62,753 nt of DNA from assembly GCF_003457605.1 (NCBI RefSeq), contig NZ_QRAN01000009.1, positions 1 through 62,753 on the forward strand. Direction: 5' to 3'. Under the pieces are notes generated by a model. It ran no database searches. It worked only from the letters and a program-made list of their open reading frames with translations, and had not been told where the DNA came from. This stretch comes from Seongchinamella sediminis (lineage in GTDB: Bacteria > Pseudomonadota > Gammaproteobacteria > Pseudomonadales > Halieaceae). Positions 35,161 through 46,759 of this stretch are shown here, one piece after another; within the stretch, counting starts at the first letter, position 1, and each line of letters begins with the position of its first letter. Made by a program: the position numbers and the translations under genes.

Positions 35161-36135
35161 CTACAGCATACTAGTCAGGCGCTCACGAATCACTGACTCA
35201 CATTCAGCCACCATCCGCTGGATGAGTTCCTCACAGCTGGGGATGTCATCGATCAGGCCCATCACCTGCCCCACCGTCCAGACACCGTCGTCGATATCCC
35301 CGGCCTCGATACAGCGCTCCCGGCCACGGGCCCCGGATACCAGCGGCTGAAGCTCGGAAAAGTCGGTATCGCCGGGCTGGGCCTCAATGCGAACGACCTC
35401 TTCTGAAATACTGTTCCTGAATACCCGGGCGGTATTGCGCAGTGAGCGGAACATCAGCGTTGTCTGCCGCTCGTCCCCCTCCACCATGGCCTTCTTCATG
35501 TTTTCATGCACCGGCGCTTCCCGGGTGGCCACGAAACGCGAGCCCATATTGACCGCCTCGGCGCCCAGGGCGAATGCGGCGGCCATCTGGCTGCCGGTGC
35601 CGATACCGCCCGAGGCCACCATCGGAATACTCAGCCGGGAAGCTGCCAGCGGCAGGAGAACCAGGTTGGTAATATCATCCTCTCCCGGGTGGCCGGCGCA
35701 CTCAAAGCCATCGACGCTTACCGCCGCGCAACCAATGCTCTGGGCTTTCAGCGAGTGGCGCACCGAGGTGCATTTGTGAATAACCTTGATGCCGGCCTCG
35801 TTGAACATCGGCATAAAATTCTCGGGGCTGCGGCCGGCGGTTTCAATCACCTTGATACCACAATCCACCGCGACCCGGGCATACTCCTCGTAGGGCGGCG
35901 GCTTGATTGCCGGGAGAATTGTGAGGTTGACCCCGAACGGTTTATCGGTCATCTCCCGGCAGCGGGCAATTTCCTTTGCCAGGTCTTCCGGGCTCGGCTG
36001 GGTCAGGGCGGTGATGATACCCAGCCCGCCGGCATTGGACACAGCGGCGGCAAGCTCTGCCTTGCCTACCCACATCATGCCACCCTGGATAATGGGGTGC
36101 TCGATACCGAGCATCTCGGTGATACGCGTTTTCAT
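35161..36135 (-). CDS. Nitronate monooxygenase family flavoprotein
   Basis: A 324-residue TIM-barrel flavoprotein with HPIIQGGMMWVGKAELAAAV, GGLGIITALTQPS, VDGFECAGHPGEDD, PMVASGGIGTGSQMAAAFALGAEAVNMGSRFVA. These form the FMN-binding core of the nitronate monooxygenase/2-nitropropane dioxygenase family. The name reflects the family; many members have other substrates such as enoyl or propionate 3-nitronate compounds. Start 36135 gives the conserved N terminus MKTRITEMLGIEHP; longer in-frame extensions up to 36465 look non-native. Confidence 0.9.
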   Translation of the reverse strand: MKTRITEMLGIEHPIIQGGMMWVGKAELAAAVSNAGGLGIITALTQPSPEDLAKEIARCREMTDKPFGVNLTILPAIKPPPYEEYARVAVDCGIKVIETAGRSPENFMPMFNEAGIKVIHKCTSVRHSLKAQSIGCAAVSVDGFECAGHPGEDDITNLVLLPLAASRLSIPMVASGGIGTGSQMAAAFALGAEAVNMGSRFVATREAPVHENMKKAMVEGDERQTTLMFRSLRNTARVFRNSISEEVVRIEAQPGDTDFSELQPLVSGARGRERCIEAGDIDDGVWTVGQVMGLIDDIPSCEELIQRMVAECESVIRERLTSML

Positions 36136-36271
36136 TCCGGGACTCCTGGGTCCAAAACCATCGGGGAGCGCAGTATCAACCAGTAAATCGCAGCCGGGCA
36201 ATGATGTCAGCGCACTTGAAAATAGACCGGAACTGACCCTCAGGACTGGCGTGGACCCATTCAGCGGGCAA

Positions 36272-36859
36272 CTACAGGAGGCCGGCAACACGGCGGCGCA
36301 GCTCCGGCACCACCTCCTGCTCGAACCAGGGATTGCGACGTAACCACAGGGTATTGCGCGGCGAGGGGTGCGGCGTGGGGATGAACCGGGGGCCGAAGTC
36401 GCGCCAGCGGCGCACCCGCGCGGTGAGGGTTTCACGGCTTTTGCCCAGGTAGTGGCCCTGGGCATAGCTGCCCACCAGTAACACCAGCTCCACCTCCGGC
36501 ATCAGCGACAGCAGCCGTTCATGCCACAAGCGGGCACACTCCGGCCGCGGCGGCAGGTCGCCGGACTTGCCTCTACCGGGGTAGCAGAAGCCCATGGGCA
36601 CGATGGCGATGCGCGACTCATCGTAAAACGCCGCTTGGTCCAGCCCCAGCCAGTCGCGCAGCCGGTCGCCACTGGGGTCGTTCCAGGGAATGCCCGTGGC
36701 GTGAACGCGGGTGCCGGGGGCCTGGCCGATGATCAACAGACGGGCGGAAGCGCTGGCGCGCAATACCGGATTGGCGCCCAGGGGAAGTTCCGGCTCGCAG
36801 TGGTGGCAGCTGCGGATATCCGCCAGCAGGTCGTGAAGTTGTACAGTTTCAGGGGGCAT
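36272..36859 (-). CDS. Uracil-DNA glycosylase superfamily protein
   Basis: A 195-residue UDG-fold protein. [21 protein letters not shown] (motif A) is followed by [30 protein letters not shown] and a C-terminal [16 protein letters not shown] (HPSPRN loop). It has a CHHC pair but no clear four-Cys Fe-S cluster. Members of this branch are annotated as UDG-like, and base-excision activity is only inferred. The start at 36859 is chosen because longer frames overlap the region opposite gcvP. It is divergent from gcvP. Confidence 0.85.
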   Translation of the reverse strand: MPPETVQLHDLLADIRSCHHCEPELPLGANPVLRASASARLLIIGQAPGTRVHATGIPWNDPSGDRLRDWLGLDQAAFYDESRIAIVPMGFCYPGRGKSGDLPPRPECARLWHERLLSLMPEVELVLLVGSYAQGHYLGKSRETLTARVRRWRDFGPRFIPTPHPSPRNTLWLRRNPWFEQEVVPELRRRVAGLL

Positions 36860-36969
36860 GGGAGCTTCTATGTGACCTCTGCAATTGTTGGCTCGGGGCG
36901 TCGGGGCTGGTAAAATCTCGCCCGTCACCAAGCCCCACATTACACCCTTTTCTCCCCGCCGGAGCACCT

Positions 36970-39867
36970 ATGAGCCGCCCGTCCCTGTTTGATCTGGAAA
37001 ACCACACTGATTTTATCCGGCGCCACATCGGCCCCACCGCGGCACAACAGCAGGAAATGGCCCGGGCGCTGGGCTACGACAGCCTCGATGCGCTGATCGA
37101 TGACACCGTACCGGCGGCCATTCGCCGCCAGACTCCCATGGACCTGCCCGGGGCCAAAACCGAGCAGGCGGTGATTGAGCACCTGCGCGCCCTGGCCCGG
37201 CAGAACGTGGTCAACAAGTCCTACATCGGCACCGGCTACCACGACACCTACACGCCCGCCGTCATCCAGCGCAACGTACTGGAAAACCCGGGCTGGTACA
37301 CCGCCTACACCCCCTACCAGCCGGAGATATCCCAGGGCCGACTGGAGGCACTGCTGAGCTACCAGCAGATGATCATGGACCTCACCGGCATGGACCTGGC
37401 CAACGCCTCCATGCTGGACGAGGGCACCGCCGCGGCGGAGGCCATGACCCTGCTGCAGCGGGTCAACAAGAAGAACCGCTCGCGGGTGTTTATCGTCGCC
37501 GAGGACTGCCACCCGCAGACCATTGCCGTGGTCAGGACCCGGGCCGACGTACTGGATATCGAGGTGCTGGTCGGCGACCCGGAGCAGCTGCTGGCGGACA
37601 ACGAGGCCTTTGGCCTGCTGCTGCAGTACCCCGGCACCCACGGGCAGCTGCGGGATGTGACGCCACTGATTGCAACAGCCCACGAGGCCCAGACCCTGGT
37701 GACCGTGGCGGCGGACATCATGGCCCTGCTGCTGGTGAAATCCCCGGGCGAACTGGGGGCCGACGTGGTAGTGGGCAACAGCCAGCGCTTCGGCGTGCCG
37801 ATGGGCTTTGGCGGGCCCCACGCGGCCTTCTTCGCCACCCGCGAGGCCTACAAGCGCTCCACCCCGGGGCGCATTATCGGCGTTTCCATAGACCGCCGCG
37901 GCAACCAGGCCCTGCGCATGGCCATGCAGACCCGGGAGCAGCACATCCGCCGGGAGAAGGCCACCAGCAACATCTGCACCGCCCAGGCGCTGCTCGCCAT
38001 CATGGCGACCTTCTACGCCATGTATCACGGGCCACAGGGCCTGCGCCGGATCGCCAGGCGTATCCACCGACTGACCGCCATTTTCGCCGAGGGTATGAAG
38101 AATCTTGGTTTCACCGTCGAAAACTCACACTTCTTCGATACCCTGACCTTCGATGTCGGTGCCGGGCAACAGGCCATCGTCGACCGCGCCCTGGCCGCCG
38201 GCGTCAACCTGCGCATTATCGACGGTGGCCGCCTCGGCGTCTCTCTCGACGAAACCACCGGCCCCGCTGACGTGGAGGCACTGTGGCGTATTTTCAGCGG
38301 CCAGGACGAGGTACCCGCGGCCGCGGAACTGGATGCCGCCATTACCAACCATCCGGGCATTCCGGGGCATCTGTACCGGGAGATGGACTACCTGCAGCAC
38401 CCGCTGTTCAACGACTACCATTCGGAAACCGAGATGCTGCGCTACATGCGCTACCTGGAGGACAAGGACATCGCCCTCAACCGGGCCATGATTCCCCTGG
38501 GCAGCTGTACCATGAAACTCAACGCCACCACCGAGATGCTGCCGGTGACCTGGCCCGAGTTTGCCGGCCTGCACCCCTTCGCGCCCGCCGACCAGACCCG
38601 GGGCTACCAGGCCATGCTGGCCGAGCTTGACCACATGCTGCTGGAAGCCACCGGCTACGACGCCATTTCCATGCAGCCCAACGCCGGCTCCCAGGGTGAG
38701 TACGCCGGCCTGCTGGCGATCATGCGCTACCACCAGAGCCGCGGCGACCACCAGCGCAAGGTGTGCCTGATCCCCTCCTCCGCCCACGGCACCAACCCTG
38801 CCTCCGCCGCCCTGGCGGGTATGAAAGTTGTGATCGTCGAGTGCGACGCGCACGGCAACGTGGACATGGACGACCTGAAGCTGAAGGCCGCGCGCCACAC
38901 CGGGGACCTGGCCGCTATCATGGTCACCTATCCCTCCACCCACGGGGTGTTCGAGGAATCCATCATCGAATTGTGCGAGGTGGTGCACCAGCACGGCGGC
39001 CAGGTTTACGTGGACGGGGCCAACCTCAACGCCCTGGTGGGCATTGCTGCGCCCGGCAAGTTCGGCGCCGACGTCTCCCACCTCAACCTGCACAAGACTT
39101 TCTGCATTCCCCACGGCGGCGGCGGCCCCGGCATGGGCCCCATAGGCGTGGGCGCCCACCTGCAGCCCTTCCTGCCCACCAACCCGGTTGCCCCGGTGCC
39201 CGGCCTGGACGCCGGCAACGACGTGGTCTCGGCAACGCCTTATGGCAGCGCCTCCATCCTGCCGATTTCCTGGGCCTACATCGCGCTGATGGGTGGCGAG
39301 GGCCTGGTGGAAGCGACCAGGGTGGCGATTCTCAACGCCAACTACATCGCCCACCGGCTGAAGGATCACTACCCCATCCTCTACACCGGCACCACCGGCA
39401 ACGTCGCCCACGAGTGCATCGTCGACATTCGCCCGCTGAAAGAGGCCTCCGGGGTCACCGAGGAAGATATCGCCAAGCGGCTGATCGACTACGGTTTCCA
39501 CGCCCCCACCATGAGCTTCCCGGTGGCGGGCACGCTGATGGTGGAGCCCACCGAGTCCGAGTCCCTGTTCGAACTGGACCGCTTCTGTGATGCGCTGATT
39601 GCCATCAGGCGGGAGATCGACGCGGTGCAGGAAGGCAGGCTGGACGCCAAAGACAACCCTCTGGCCAACGCGCCCCACACCCTGGCTGATGTGGCCGCCA
39701 GCGACTGGGATCATCCCTACTCCCGGGAGCAGGCCGCCTACCCGGTGGAGTCCCTGCGCCGCTACAAGTACTGGGCGCCGGTGAACCGGGTGGACAATGT
39801 CTACGGCGACCGCAACCTCTACTGCGCCTGCCCGGCGATTGATTCCTACCGGGAGGAGGTCGAGTAG
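36970..39867 (+). CDS. gcvP: Glycine dehydrogenase (decarboxylating), P protein
   Basis: A 965-residue homodimer-type P protein of the glycine cleavage system. N-terminal motifs are FIRRHIGPT and [15 protein letters not shown]; the second half has [31 protein letters not shown] and the PLP lysine in [17 protein letters not shown] (about residue 710). It releases CO2 from glycine and passes the aminomethyl group to the H protein. gcvT and gcvH are not adjacent, and no glycine riboswitch structure is visible in the 110-base leader. Confidence 0.98.
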   Translation: MSRPSLFDLENHTDFIRRHIGPTAAQQQEMARALGYDSLDALIDDTVPAAIRRQTPMDLPGAKTEQAVIEHLRALARQNVVNKSYIGTGYHDTYTPAVIQRNVLENPGWYTAYTPYQPEISQGRLEALLSYQQMIMDLTGMDLANASMLDEGTAAAEAMTLLQRVNKKNRSRVFIVAEDCHPQTIAVVRTRADVLDIEVLVGDPEQLLADNEAFGLLLQYPGTHGQLRDVTPLIATAHEAQTLVTVAADIMALLLVKSPGELGADVVVGNSQRFGVPMGFGGPHAAFFATREAYKRSTPGRIIGVSIDRRGNQALRMAMQTREQHIRREKATSNICTAQALLAIMATFYAMYHGPQGLRRIARRIHRLTAIFAEGMKNLGFTVENSHFFDTLTFDVGAGQQAIVDRALAAGVNLRIIDGGRLGVSLDETTGPADVEALWRIFSGQDEVPAAAELDAAITNHPGIPGHLYREMDYLQHPLFNDYHSETEMLRYMRYLEDKDIALNRAMIPLGSCTMKLNATTEMLPVTWPEFAGLHPFAPADQTRGYQAMLAELDHMLLEATGYDAISMQPNAGSQGEYAGLLAIMRYHQSRGDHQRKVCLIPSSAHGTNPASAALAGMKVVIVECDAHGNVDMDDLKLKAARHTGDLAAIMVTYPSTHGVFEESIIELCEVVHQHGGQVYVDGANLNALVGIAAPGKFGADVSHLNLHKTFCIPHGGGGPGMGPIGVGAHLQPFLPTNPVAPVPGLDAGNDVVSATPYGSASILPISWAYIALMGGEGLVEATRVAILNANYIAHRLKDHYPILYTGTTGNVAHECIVDIRPLKEASGVTEEDIAKRLIDYGFHAPTMSFPVAGTLMVEPTESESLFELDRFCDALIAIRREIDAVQEGRLDAKDNPLANAPHTLADVAASDWDHPYSREQAAYPVESLRRYKYWAPVNRVDNVYGDRNLYCACPAIDSYREEVE

Positions 39868-39983
39868 TTGTAGGCCACCCAACTGCCCGGTAGTTGCTAC
39901 CAGGCAGTTGGTAATCTGGGCTCGGGGTTTTGGCCATCAAACCCGTCGTACCCTGGACCGTTTTGAGCAGTGACCAGAATTTC

Positions 39984-40259
39984 CTAGCCTTCTCCACGCT
40001 TTTTCGGGACAAAACCTGCTTCATAGCCAAAAGGTCGGCCGATCTTGTTCAACGTTTCAATAGTTGGATTCCCTTGACCACGTTCGATATTCATTAAGAT
40101 GCGTGGTGACACTCCAGCTACTTTCTTTGCGTAGTCTTTCTGGTTCATACCTACGATTTTTCGCATACGTCGAGTGGCCTCGGCGATCGTGACGCGACCT
40201 TCCTCTATATCGCGCTTCAACTCAATTTTCAGTTCAGTTGTATTCTCCGGACGCTTCAT
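39984..40259 (-). CDS. HipB-like Xre antitoxin
   Basis: A 91-residue helix-turn-helix protein: MRKIVGMNQKDYAKKVAGVSPRILMNIERGQGNPTIETLNKI is the Xre domain of HipB-like proteins (second half of the protein). It lies 13 bases after the HipA-like gene, the reverse of the classic hipB-hipA order. It should neutralise the kinase and repress the operon. The surrounding DNA is more AT-rich than gcvP, suggesting acquisition. Confidence 0.8.
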   Translation of the reverse strand: MKRPENTTELKIELKRDIEEGRVTIAEATRRMRKIVGMNQKDYAKKVAGVSPRILMNIERGQGNPTIETLNKIGRPFGYEAGFVPKKRGEG

Positions 40260-40272
40260 CAGCATATCCCAT

Positions 40273-41652
<1,380 letters not shown>

Positions 41653-41671
41653 GAACACCCCACTAATGGGC

Positions 41672-41724
41672 CACTATACTAGCCACTTTAACAGCCTGGC
41701 GCAATTTTTTGGATCACTATAGTG
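41672..41724. promoter_or_regulatory. CACTATA sites in the HipA promoter region
   Basis: A perfect 10-bp palindrome CACTATAGTG lies at 41715-41724, and a partial copy CACTATACTAG at 41672-41682. They lie 20 to 72 bases upstream of the HipA-like start. They are plausible operators for the HipB-like protein; nothing else supports this. Confidence 0.4.
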
Positions 41725-41851
41725 CATTTTATTAGCTTCGGCTGCTTCTATTGGCTGGCTTTGGGGCTGTAGTGTCACTGGCAATATAAGAGCCGCCTGA
41801 AGCGATGTGCCGCGCCCTTGCTACCGGCAGACGGCGGAGTAGAAACCCGCT

Positions 41852-44074
41852 TCAGGGGTCAGTGGCTGTCGGGTACCGGCCAATACGGTTCAGGTAGTCC
41901 CGGTGGAATTCCGCCAGCGTCATATCGGCATTACGCAGGCGCTCCAGTTCGGCCAGCTGGTACTGGTAGTTTTTCTCCATGCCAGCGACCAGTTCGGCAA
42001 ATCGCGGCTTATCGTGCAGAGGCCATAAGGCGGCGCCCGCGGACCCCATGTGACGGCCGCCCCAGTAGCCCTCGTCTACCATGCCCTGCAACAGGTCCAG
42101 TGCTTTTTCTTCCTCGCCGCTGAAGGTGGCGAGATTCACCAGATCTATTTTCAGGTTGCCGCTGTGCAGCGGGCTCGCCTGGGCGAGCTCCGCGGCCAGG
42201 GCCTGACGTACTTCCTCGGCCTCAGGCCGCTCCTGGCGGAGTAATACCGAGAGCAACAGCTCCGCCATCCAGCTGCGGAATGATGAGCTGATTTTTCGAT
42301 CGTTGTCGACCCAGCCCTGCCACAACAGGGTCTCAGCCGCGTCGTACCGCCCCGCAACCATATGGGTCATCACTGAATTCAGTTGATCGAAAAAATTATC
42401 GCTGTCTGCCAGTTGCTGCTGCAACAGCAGCGTCTCCGCCGCTTCGCCATCCCCCTGCAGGGCCAGTGCAAGCGGTTCGAAGCTGCTGCCGGCGATAAGG
42501 GGATGTGAGTACAGGCCTGCGCGCAGCATACTCAGCGCCTCCCAGTTCGCTGACACCGGCCCCGCCGATACGGCTTCCTCGTTCCGTGACACTTCGATCA
42601 GGTAAATTTCCCGTGCCAGGTCATTGCGGTCCGCGTAAAGATGGATCTCGGCATTATATGCCTGGCTGGCATTGATCGAGTACATGCGTTCCAGCGCCGA
42701 AAAGGCCGCATGGTCCTCGCCGCTCAGGCCGTAAAGGTGGATAAGATCCCACAGCACCATTGGATGCAGGGGATCAATCAGGCGCGCTCTTTCCAGCAGC
42801 TGGAGCGCCTCCTCGGGGCGGCCATTACCGGAGAGCAGATTACCCAGGCCAAGGGTTGCCCCCACATTCTGCGGATCCAGTTCCAGTGCCTTGCGGTACC
42901 ACTGTTCTGCGGCATCGTAGTTACCCATCCGCCACTGCAGACGACCCATGGCGTGATGCGCCATCGGGTCCTGGGGGTCAAGTTCGAGCGCCCTGTCAAT
43001 ATTCGCGACAGCGGCTTCCCGCGCTGTCTCAACCGCCACATCGCCGCCAAATGCGCTGGAGGACGTCAGCCAGCTCATCGCCAGCCAGGACCAGCCCGGG
43101 GCATAGTCGGGCGCGGCGCGGGTGACCTCGGCAAACTGTTCGCGCAGCTGGGGCATGCTCTCCAGCGCCTCGTCATAATACTGCTTCTTGGCCAGGGCCA
43201 GCTGCTCAAACACCTCGGGAGAGATCAGGCTTTCTAGCTGCGACGCCGACGCCTGCTCCACCGCCAGGTGCGGCATCATCGCCCGCATGATGTGATTGGC
43301 AATATCGTCCTGCACCTCGAAATAGTCGTCCAGGGGCCGGTCATACTTGCTTGACCACAGATGGGCGCTGTCGCTGGCGCGGATTAGCTGGGCCACCACC
43401 CGGATGGTATTGCCGGCGCGCTGGATGGACCCCTCCAGCACCGCGTCCACATTGAGCGCTTCAGCCACTTCGCTGATGGTCGGGTCCTTGTCGCGAAAGT
43501 AAAACGAGGAGGTGCGCGCCGCTACCCGCAGCTCCTCGATGGCCGCCAGCTGGTTGAGAATTTCCTCCGCCAGGCCATCACCGAAAAACTGGTTTTCGCG
43601 GTCGGAACTCATATTGACGAAGGGCAGCACGGCGATAGATTCCAGTTGCTCTTCAAGCGCTGCCGGCTCCGCCGGCGCGGCAGTGACTGGCACCTCGGGT
43701 GTCGCCGCCTGGTCGCCGCTGAACAAGCCCTGTCTGTCTACCAGCAGAATGACGATAGCGGCGGCCATCAGGCCAAAGGTCACCCGGGTCAACCAGCGGC
43801 CCGTCGCCGTGGTTACCGACTCTTCCGGGCTGACATCTTCAGTGCGCTTGATGCCATCCGGCGTCATTTCAAAGGCCCAGGCGAACAGCAACGCAAAGGG
43901 CAGGCCGATCACGCCAAACCAGGTCACCACGGTGAGCGTCCAGTCGGGCAGGCGCAGGGCGGGAGCGACAGTATCGGTTATCTGGATGACGAGCCAGCCC
44001 AGCACGCAGTAGGCAACGCCCACGCGAAACACGTTCCTGCGTTTGAGCTCAGTAAAAAAAGTCGCCACTCTCAC
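41852..44074 (-). CDS. TPR protein with TolB/FlgO-like domain and membrane segments
   Basis: A 740-residue protein. The N terminus (FFTELKRRNVFRVGVAYCVLGWLVIQI) and two more hydrophobic segments (about 45-65 and 92-112) put it in the inner membrane. A FlgO/TolB-N-like domain follows (IAVLPFVNMSSDRENQFFGDGLAEEILNQLA, VDAVLEGSIQRAGNTIRVVAQLI). Six or so TPR repeats (ALELDPQDPMAHHAMGRLQW, ALELDPQNVGATLGLGNLL) complete it. Similar proteins often carry a CadC-like or adenylate cyclase domain; none is seen here. Function unknown, perhaps an assembly scaffold or sensor. Confidence 0.8.
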   Translation of the reverse strand: MRVATFFTELKRRNVFRVGVAYCVLGWLVIQITDTVAPALRLPDWTLTVVTWFGVIGLPFALLFAWAFEMTPDGIKRTEDVSPEESVTTATGRWLTRVTFGLMAAAIVILLVDRQGLFSGDQAATPEVPVTAAPAEPAALEEQLESIAVLPFVNMSSDRENQFFGDGLAEEILNQLAAIEELRVAARTSSFYFRDKDPTISEVAEALNVDAVLEGSIQRAGNTIRVVAQLIRASDSAHLWSSKYDRPLDDYFEVQDDIANHIMRAMMPHLAVEQASASQLESLISPEVFEQLALAKKQYYDEALESMPQLREQFAEVTRAAPDYAPGWSWLAMSWLTSSSAFGGDVAVETAREAAVANIDRALELDPQDPMAHHAMGRLQWRMGNYDAAEQWYRKALELDPQNVGATLGLGNLLSGNGRPEEALQLLERARLIDPLHPMVLWDLIHLYGLSGEDHAAFSALERMYSINASQAYNAEIHLYADRNDLAREIYLIEVSRNEEAVSAGPVSANWEALSMLRAGLYSHPLIAGSSFEPLALALQGDGEAAETLLLQQQLADSDNFFDQLNSVMTHMVAGRYDAAETLLWQGWVDNDRKISSSFRSWMAELLLSVLLRQERPEAEEVRQALAAELAQASPLHSGNLKIDLVNLATFSGEEEKALDLLQGMVDEGYWGGRHMGSAGAALWPLHDKPRFAELVAGMEKNYQYQLAELERLRNADMTLAEFHRDYLNRIGRYPTATDP

Positions 44075-44148
44075 CCCAGGCCGACATCACGGCTGACCCG
44101 GGTAGTAAAGCAGATAGCCCGGATGGACTCAATGTGTACGTCAGTTGC

Positions 44149-44197
44149 TACACCCCGAGCGCCGCCCGCGCATAGTCCAGCGCTGGGAGCGGCGAGC
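44149..44197 (-). pseudogene. Remnant resembling the 3' end of the peroxiredoxin-like gene
   Basis: Directly after the universal stress protein stop, the minus strand encodes PALDYARAALGV and a stop. About 38 bases here (around 44158-44195) match the 3' end of the peroxiredoxin-like gene (about 45191-45228; ALDYALTALAEAD) at roughly 34 positions. It looks like the tail of a duplicated, otherwise lost gene. The evidence is short but the nucleotide match is dense. Confidence 0.5.
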
Positions 44198-45034
44198 TCA
44201 GTTAATCACCAGCACGTCCGCAGCTGTCTGGTCGAGCACCTTCTCGGCGGTATTGCCGATAAGCCGCGCCTTGATACCGTCACGGCCCACCGTACCGATA
44301 ATGATCAGGTCCACCTCGATGCGTTCGGCCAGCTTGCTAATAGCCGGCGCGGCGGATCCCGTGAGCGCATGCACGTGCTCCGGTGGTGCGCCACAGGTAG
44401 TGGCGAACTCTTCGATATCCGGCGGGTGGTTGACCTCGCCATAGACTGTATCGATGTCCGGCGGCTGGTTGACGTCCTTACAGACTGTGACGAAATGACA
44501 GTCGGAGCCGTAGGCCTCGGTAACGTTCTGGGCAAAGCTGATGATGAGGTGATTCAGCTTGATATGGGCCGTGTTGGTCGACTCGCTGTTTACCGCCGCC
44601 AGCACGCGCCGGTGACTCCAGTCGCGATTATTTTTTACCAGCAGTACCGGACAGGGTGAGAGCCGCAACAGGGTATAGTCCGAGGTCGGTCTGAGCCCCC
44701 GCTGCACTTCACTGTGCTCAAAGGAATTCTTGAAAATCATCGAGGCAGAACAGCGGGCCGCAGCCCGCAGGGCCGCCTGGCTCCAGTCATCGCCCTGCTC
44801 CACTTCCTGCACCGCTTCGATACCGGCGTCCTGGCAGCGCATCAGCAACACCTCCATCCGTTCGCCCATTACCGTGAGACCGGCATCGACAGATGCACCG
44901 GCCTCGGTACCGGTGATGCAAGCATAGAGGTGCAAGCGGGTACCGGTCATCTGGGCGGACTGGAACGCGCGTTCGAATGCCGGCTGGTTGGTTAGCGTCG
45001 GATCGATTATGACAAATATTTTATTCAGCACCAT
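44198..45034 (-). CDS. Universal stress protein, two-domain (UspE-like)
   Basis: A 278-residue protein with two UspA domains in tandem. The first begins NKIFVIIDPTLTNQPAFERA; the second begins NRDWSHRRVLAAVNSES and ends LIIIGTVGRDGIKARLIGNTAEKVLDQTAADVLVIN. GxVGR(x9)GNT forms the ATP-binding signature in domain two; domain one lacks it. Such proteins accumulate under starvation or stress, with varied roles. ATG 45034 is preferred over GTG 45046. The remnant at 44149 follows. Confidence 0.9.
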   Translation of the reverse strand: MVLNKIFVIIDPTLTNQPAFERAFQSAQMTGTRLHLYACITGTEAGASVDAGLTVMGERMEVLLMRCQDAGIEAVQEVEQGDDWSQAALRAAARCSASMIFKNSFEHSEVQRGLRPTSDYTLLRLSPCPVLLVKNNRDWSHRRVLAAVNSESTNTAHIKLNHLIISFAQNVTEAYGSDCHFVTVCKDVNQPPDIDTVYGEVNHPPDIEEFATTCGAPPEHVHALTGSAAPAISKLAERIEVDLIIIGTVGRDGIKARLIGNTAEKVLDQTAADVLVIN

Positions 45035-45175
45035 AAAACTGTGCACACCTGCAGGAACGTGGAGGCGCCAGTGTGCTACCTGGGCGGGAAAAGAGACTTG
45101 ACCCGGATCAATGTTGTGAAAGAGCGAACAACCAGCCCCCGCGGGGAATGGCGCAGGTACGCGATTTCGAACCGG

Positions 45176-45820
45176 CTAGTCGGCCTCCGCCAGCGCCGTC
45201 AGCGCATAGTCCAGCGCGGAGAGCGCATCCACCCGCAGGCTGTAAGCCTCGAGGAACAGCTTGCCCACCACCACGCCATCGGGATTGATGACAATGGTGC
45301 CGGGATAGGGAATGCCGTAGGCATCATCTCCCGGCTGGTAGGACTTGTTGAGAATGCCCAGGGTCCTGAAGCTCAGGGTGTCGACATCGTGCAGAATCGG
45401 GTACTCGATTCCCCACTGGTCGATAAAGGCCTGTTGCAGCGCGGGATCGTCGTAGGTCATGGCCACAATGCCGATACCCGCCTGGTCGTAGGCGGCCTTG
45501 TGTTGCTGCAGCTGGATCAGCTGTTTCATGCAATAGGGGCACCAGTCAGTGGAGCGGGTGGCGACGAACACCGTTCCCCGGCTACCGGCGAACTCACCCA
45601 GCAGACGCACCTCCCGGCCCTGCCAGGTTGCGGTCACACCGGGGAAGTTCGAGCCAATGACCGGCCCGGGATCGAAGGCGTCGTTATCCACGCGCACGAA
45701 CATGTCGCTGGTGACCGTGTCGTAGGCCAGCTGTTTCAGCGGGGCGCGAAACACCAGGACGGCCATGGCGAACAGCGCGATAACACACAGGAAAACCAGA
45801 AATTTCTTCATAATGTTCAA
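45176..45820 (-). CDS. Peroxiredoxin/thioredoxin-like protein, membrane-anchored
   Basis: A 214-residue protein with an N-terminal signal anchor (KFLVFLCVIALFAMAVLVF) and a thioredoxin fold in the periplasm. The redox motif RSTDWCPYCMKQL (about residue 92-100) is a CPYC pair, and the resolving strands IVAMTYDD, YPILHDVD and YPGTIVINPDG belong to the AhpC/TSA superfamily. It could reduce peroxides or disulphides; the partner is unknown. It is divergent from the MotAB-like operon at 46016, 195 bases away. Confidence 0.87.
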   Translation of the reverse strand: MNIMKKFLVFLCVIALFAMAVLVFRAPLKQLAYDTVTSDMFVRVDNDAFDPGPVIGSNFPGVTATWQGREVRLLGEFAGSRGTVFVATRSTDWCPYCMKQLIQLQQHKAAYDQAGIGIVAMTYDDPALQQAFIDQWGIEYPILHDVDTLSFRTLGILNKSYQPGDDAYGIPYPGTIVINPDGVVVGKLFLEAYSLRVDALSALDYALTALAEAD

Positions 45821-46015
45821 TAACCTATCAAGCCATTACGCTGAACTGCTGGAGCAATATTACCAGTATCAAGCTCGCAATCGGCTCCCGTTTGTACTGC
45901 GCAAAAAATCATCAGCCCCGGGCCCCGGTTGTTCTTGAAACCTGCCCCGCAACCGGGATAATAGCCGGTCGGGCCGCAGCCCGCGGCCAGTCTCCGCAAC
46001 ACCAACAAGTAGTCA

Positions 46016-46759
46016 ATGACCCAAGCCCTCCCCCAGGTCTCGCTGGGCAGCTCACGACTCGTACGGTTTTTGACCGATTTGTCCGTCAGCGATACCCAGG
46101 TGTCCCACCGGCAGTTCACTGAACGCCTGGGGCAGCTGATCGATTTTTCCGATTCCATTACCCTGTCGGAGGCCCACGCTCGCACCCCGGATGTGGAAAA
46201 CACCGACACCGGCGAGTTTCGCGAGGGCATTACCAGCGAATTCCTGCGCGCCCGCAGCACCATTGTCCAGGCCGCCATGCGCAGCTTCTTCCCGGGCTCC
46301 GGCCCCAGCCGGCTGAAATGGCCGCGGGACGAAACCGTGCCTGCGGATGCCAGTGAAGCCAGCGCCCCCTACCTCAAGTTCTACCTGCAGCAGCAGGCCG
46401 ATATCGACAGCAAAATTCGCGGCCTGCACCTGCGCACGCGCAGCGCTATCGCAGCGCTGTCAGTGAACCTGGCGCGCATCAGCGCCATTGACGAGGCCCT
46501 GTCAGACGCCCTGGCGAGCCATTCCCGGCGCTACCTGGCGGCCATTCCCCGGTTGCTGGGCCAGCGCCTCGGCTACCTCTACAGCCAGTACCGGCAGGGC
46601 CTGGACGACACCAGCGAGGCGCAGGCGCGCTGGCTCGAGACCCGCGAGCAGTATCGCCGTGAGACCCAGGGACTGCTGCTGGCGGAAATCGAGGCGCGCC
46701 TGCTGCCGGCCCTGGGATTGATTGAAGCACTCAACGAAGAGATTAACGATGAAGACTAA
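46016..46759 (+). CDS. DUF3348 family protein, first gene of a MotAB-like operon
   Basis: A 247-residue soluble, largely helical protein. The first part (SLGSSRLVRFLTDL, HRQFTERLGQLIDFSDSITLSEA) and the helix rich C-terminal region (YLKFYLQQQADIDSKIRGL, LGQRLGYLYSQYRQGL) follow DUF3348. The family is known only from this gene cluster. It overlaps the next gene by 11 bases and starts the operon DUF3348, MotA-like DUF802, MotB-like OmpA, DUF2894. Function unknown; a cytoplasmic partner or effector of the motor-like pair is inferred. Confidence 0.78.
   Translation: MTQALPQVSLGSSRLVRFLTDLSVSDTQVSHRQFTERLGQLIDFSDSITLSEAHARTPDVENTDTGEFREGITSEFLRARSTIVQAAMRSFFPGSGPSRLKWPRDETVPADASEASAPYLKFYLQQQADIDSKIRGLHLRTRSAIAALSVNLARISAIDEALSDALASHSRRYLAAIPRLLGQRLGYLYSQYRQGLDDTSEAQARWLETREQYRRETQGLLLAEIEARLLPALGLIEALNEEINDED

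Noticed and set aside
36136-36465. 110-codon N-terminal extension of the nitronate monooxygenase
   Set aside because: Sequence before MKTRITEMLGIEHP is irregular Arg/Pro/Ser-rich; family members begin at this Met.
36860-36969. Glycine riboswitch upstream of gcvP
   Set aside because: Only 110 bases lie before gcvP and I see none of the tandem aptamer core elements.
38125-39882. 585-codon frame on the minus strand opposite gcvP
   Set aside because: Low-complexity Gly/His/Val-rich product without motifs; gcvP is unmistakable on the other strand.
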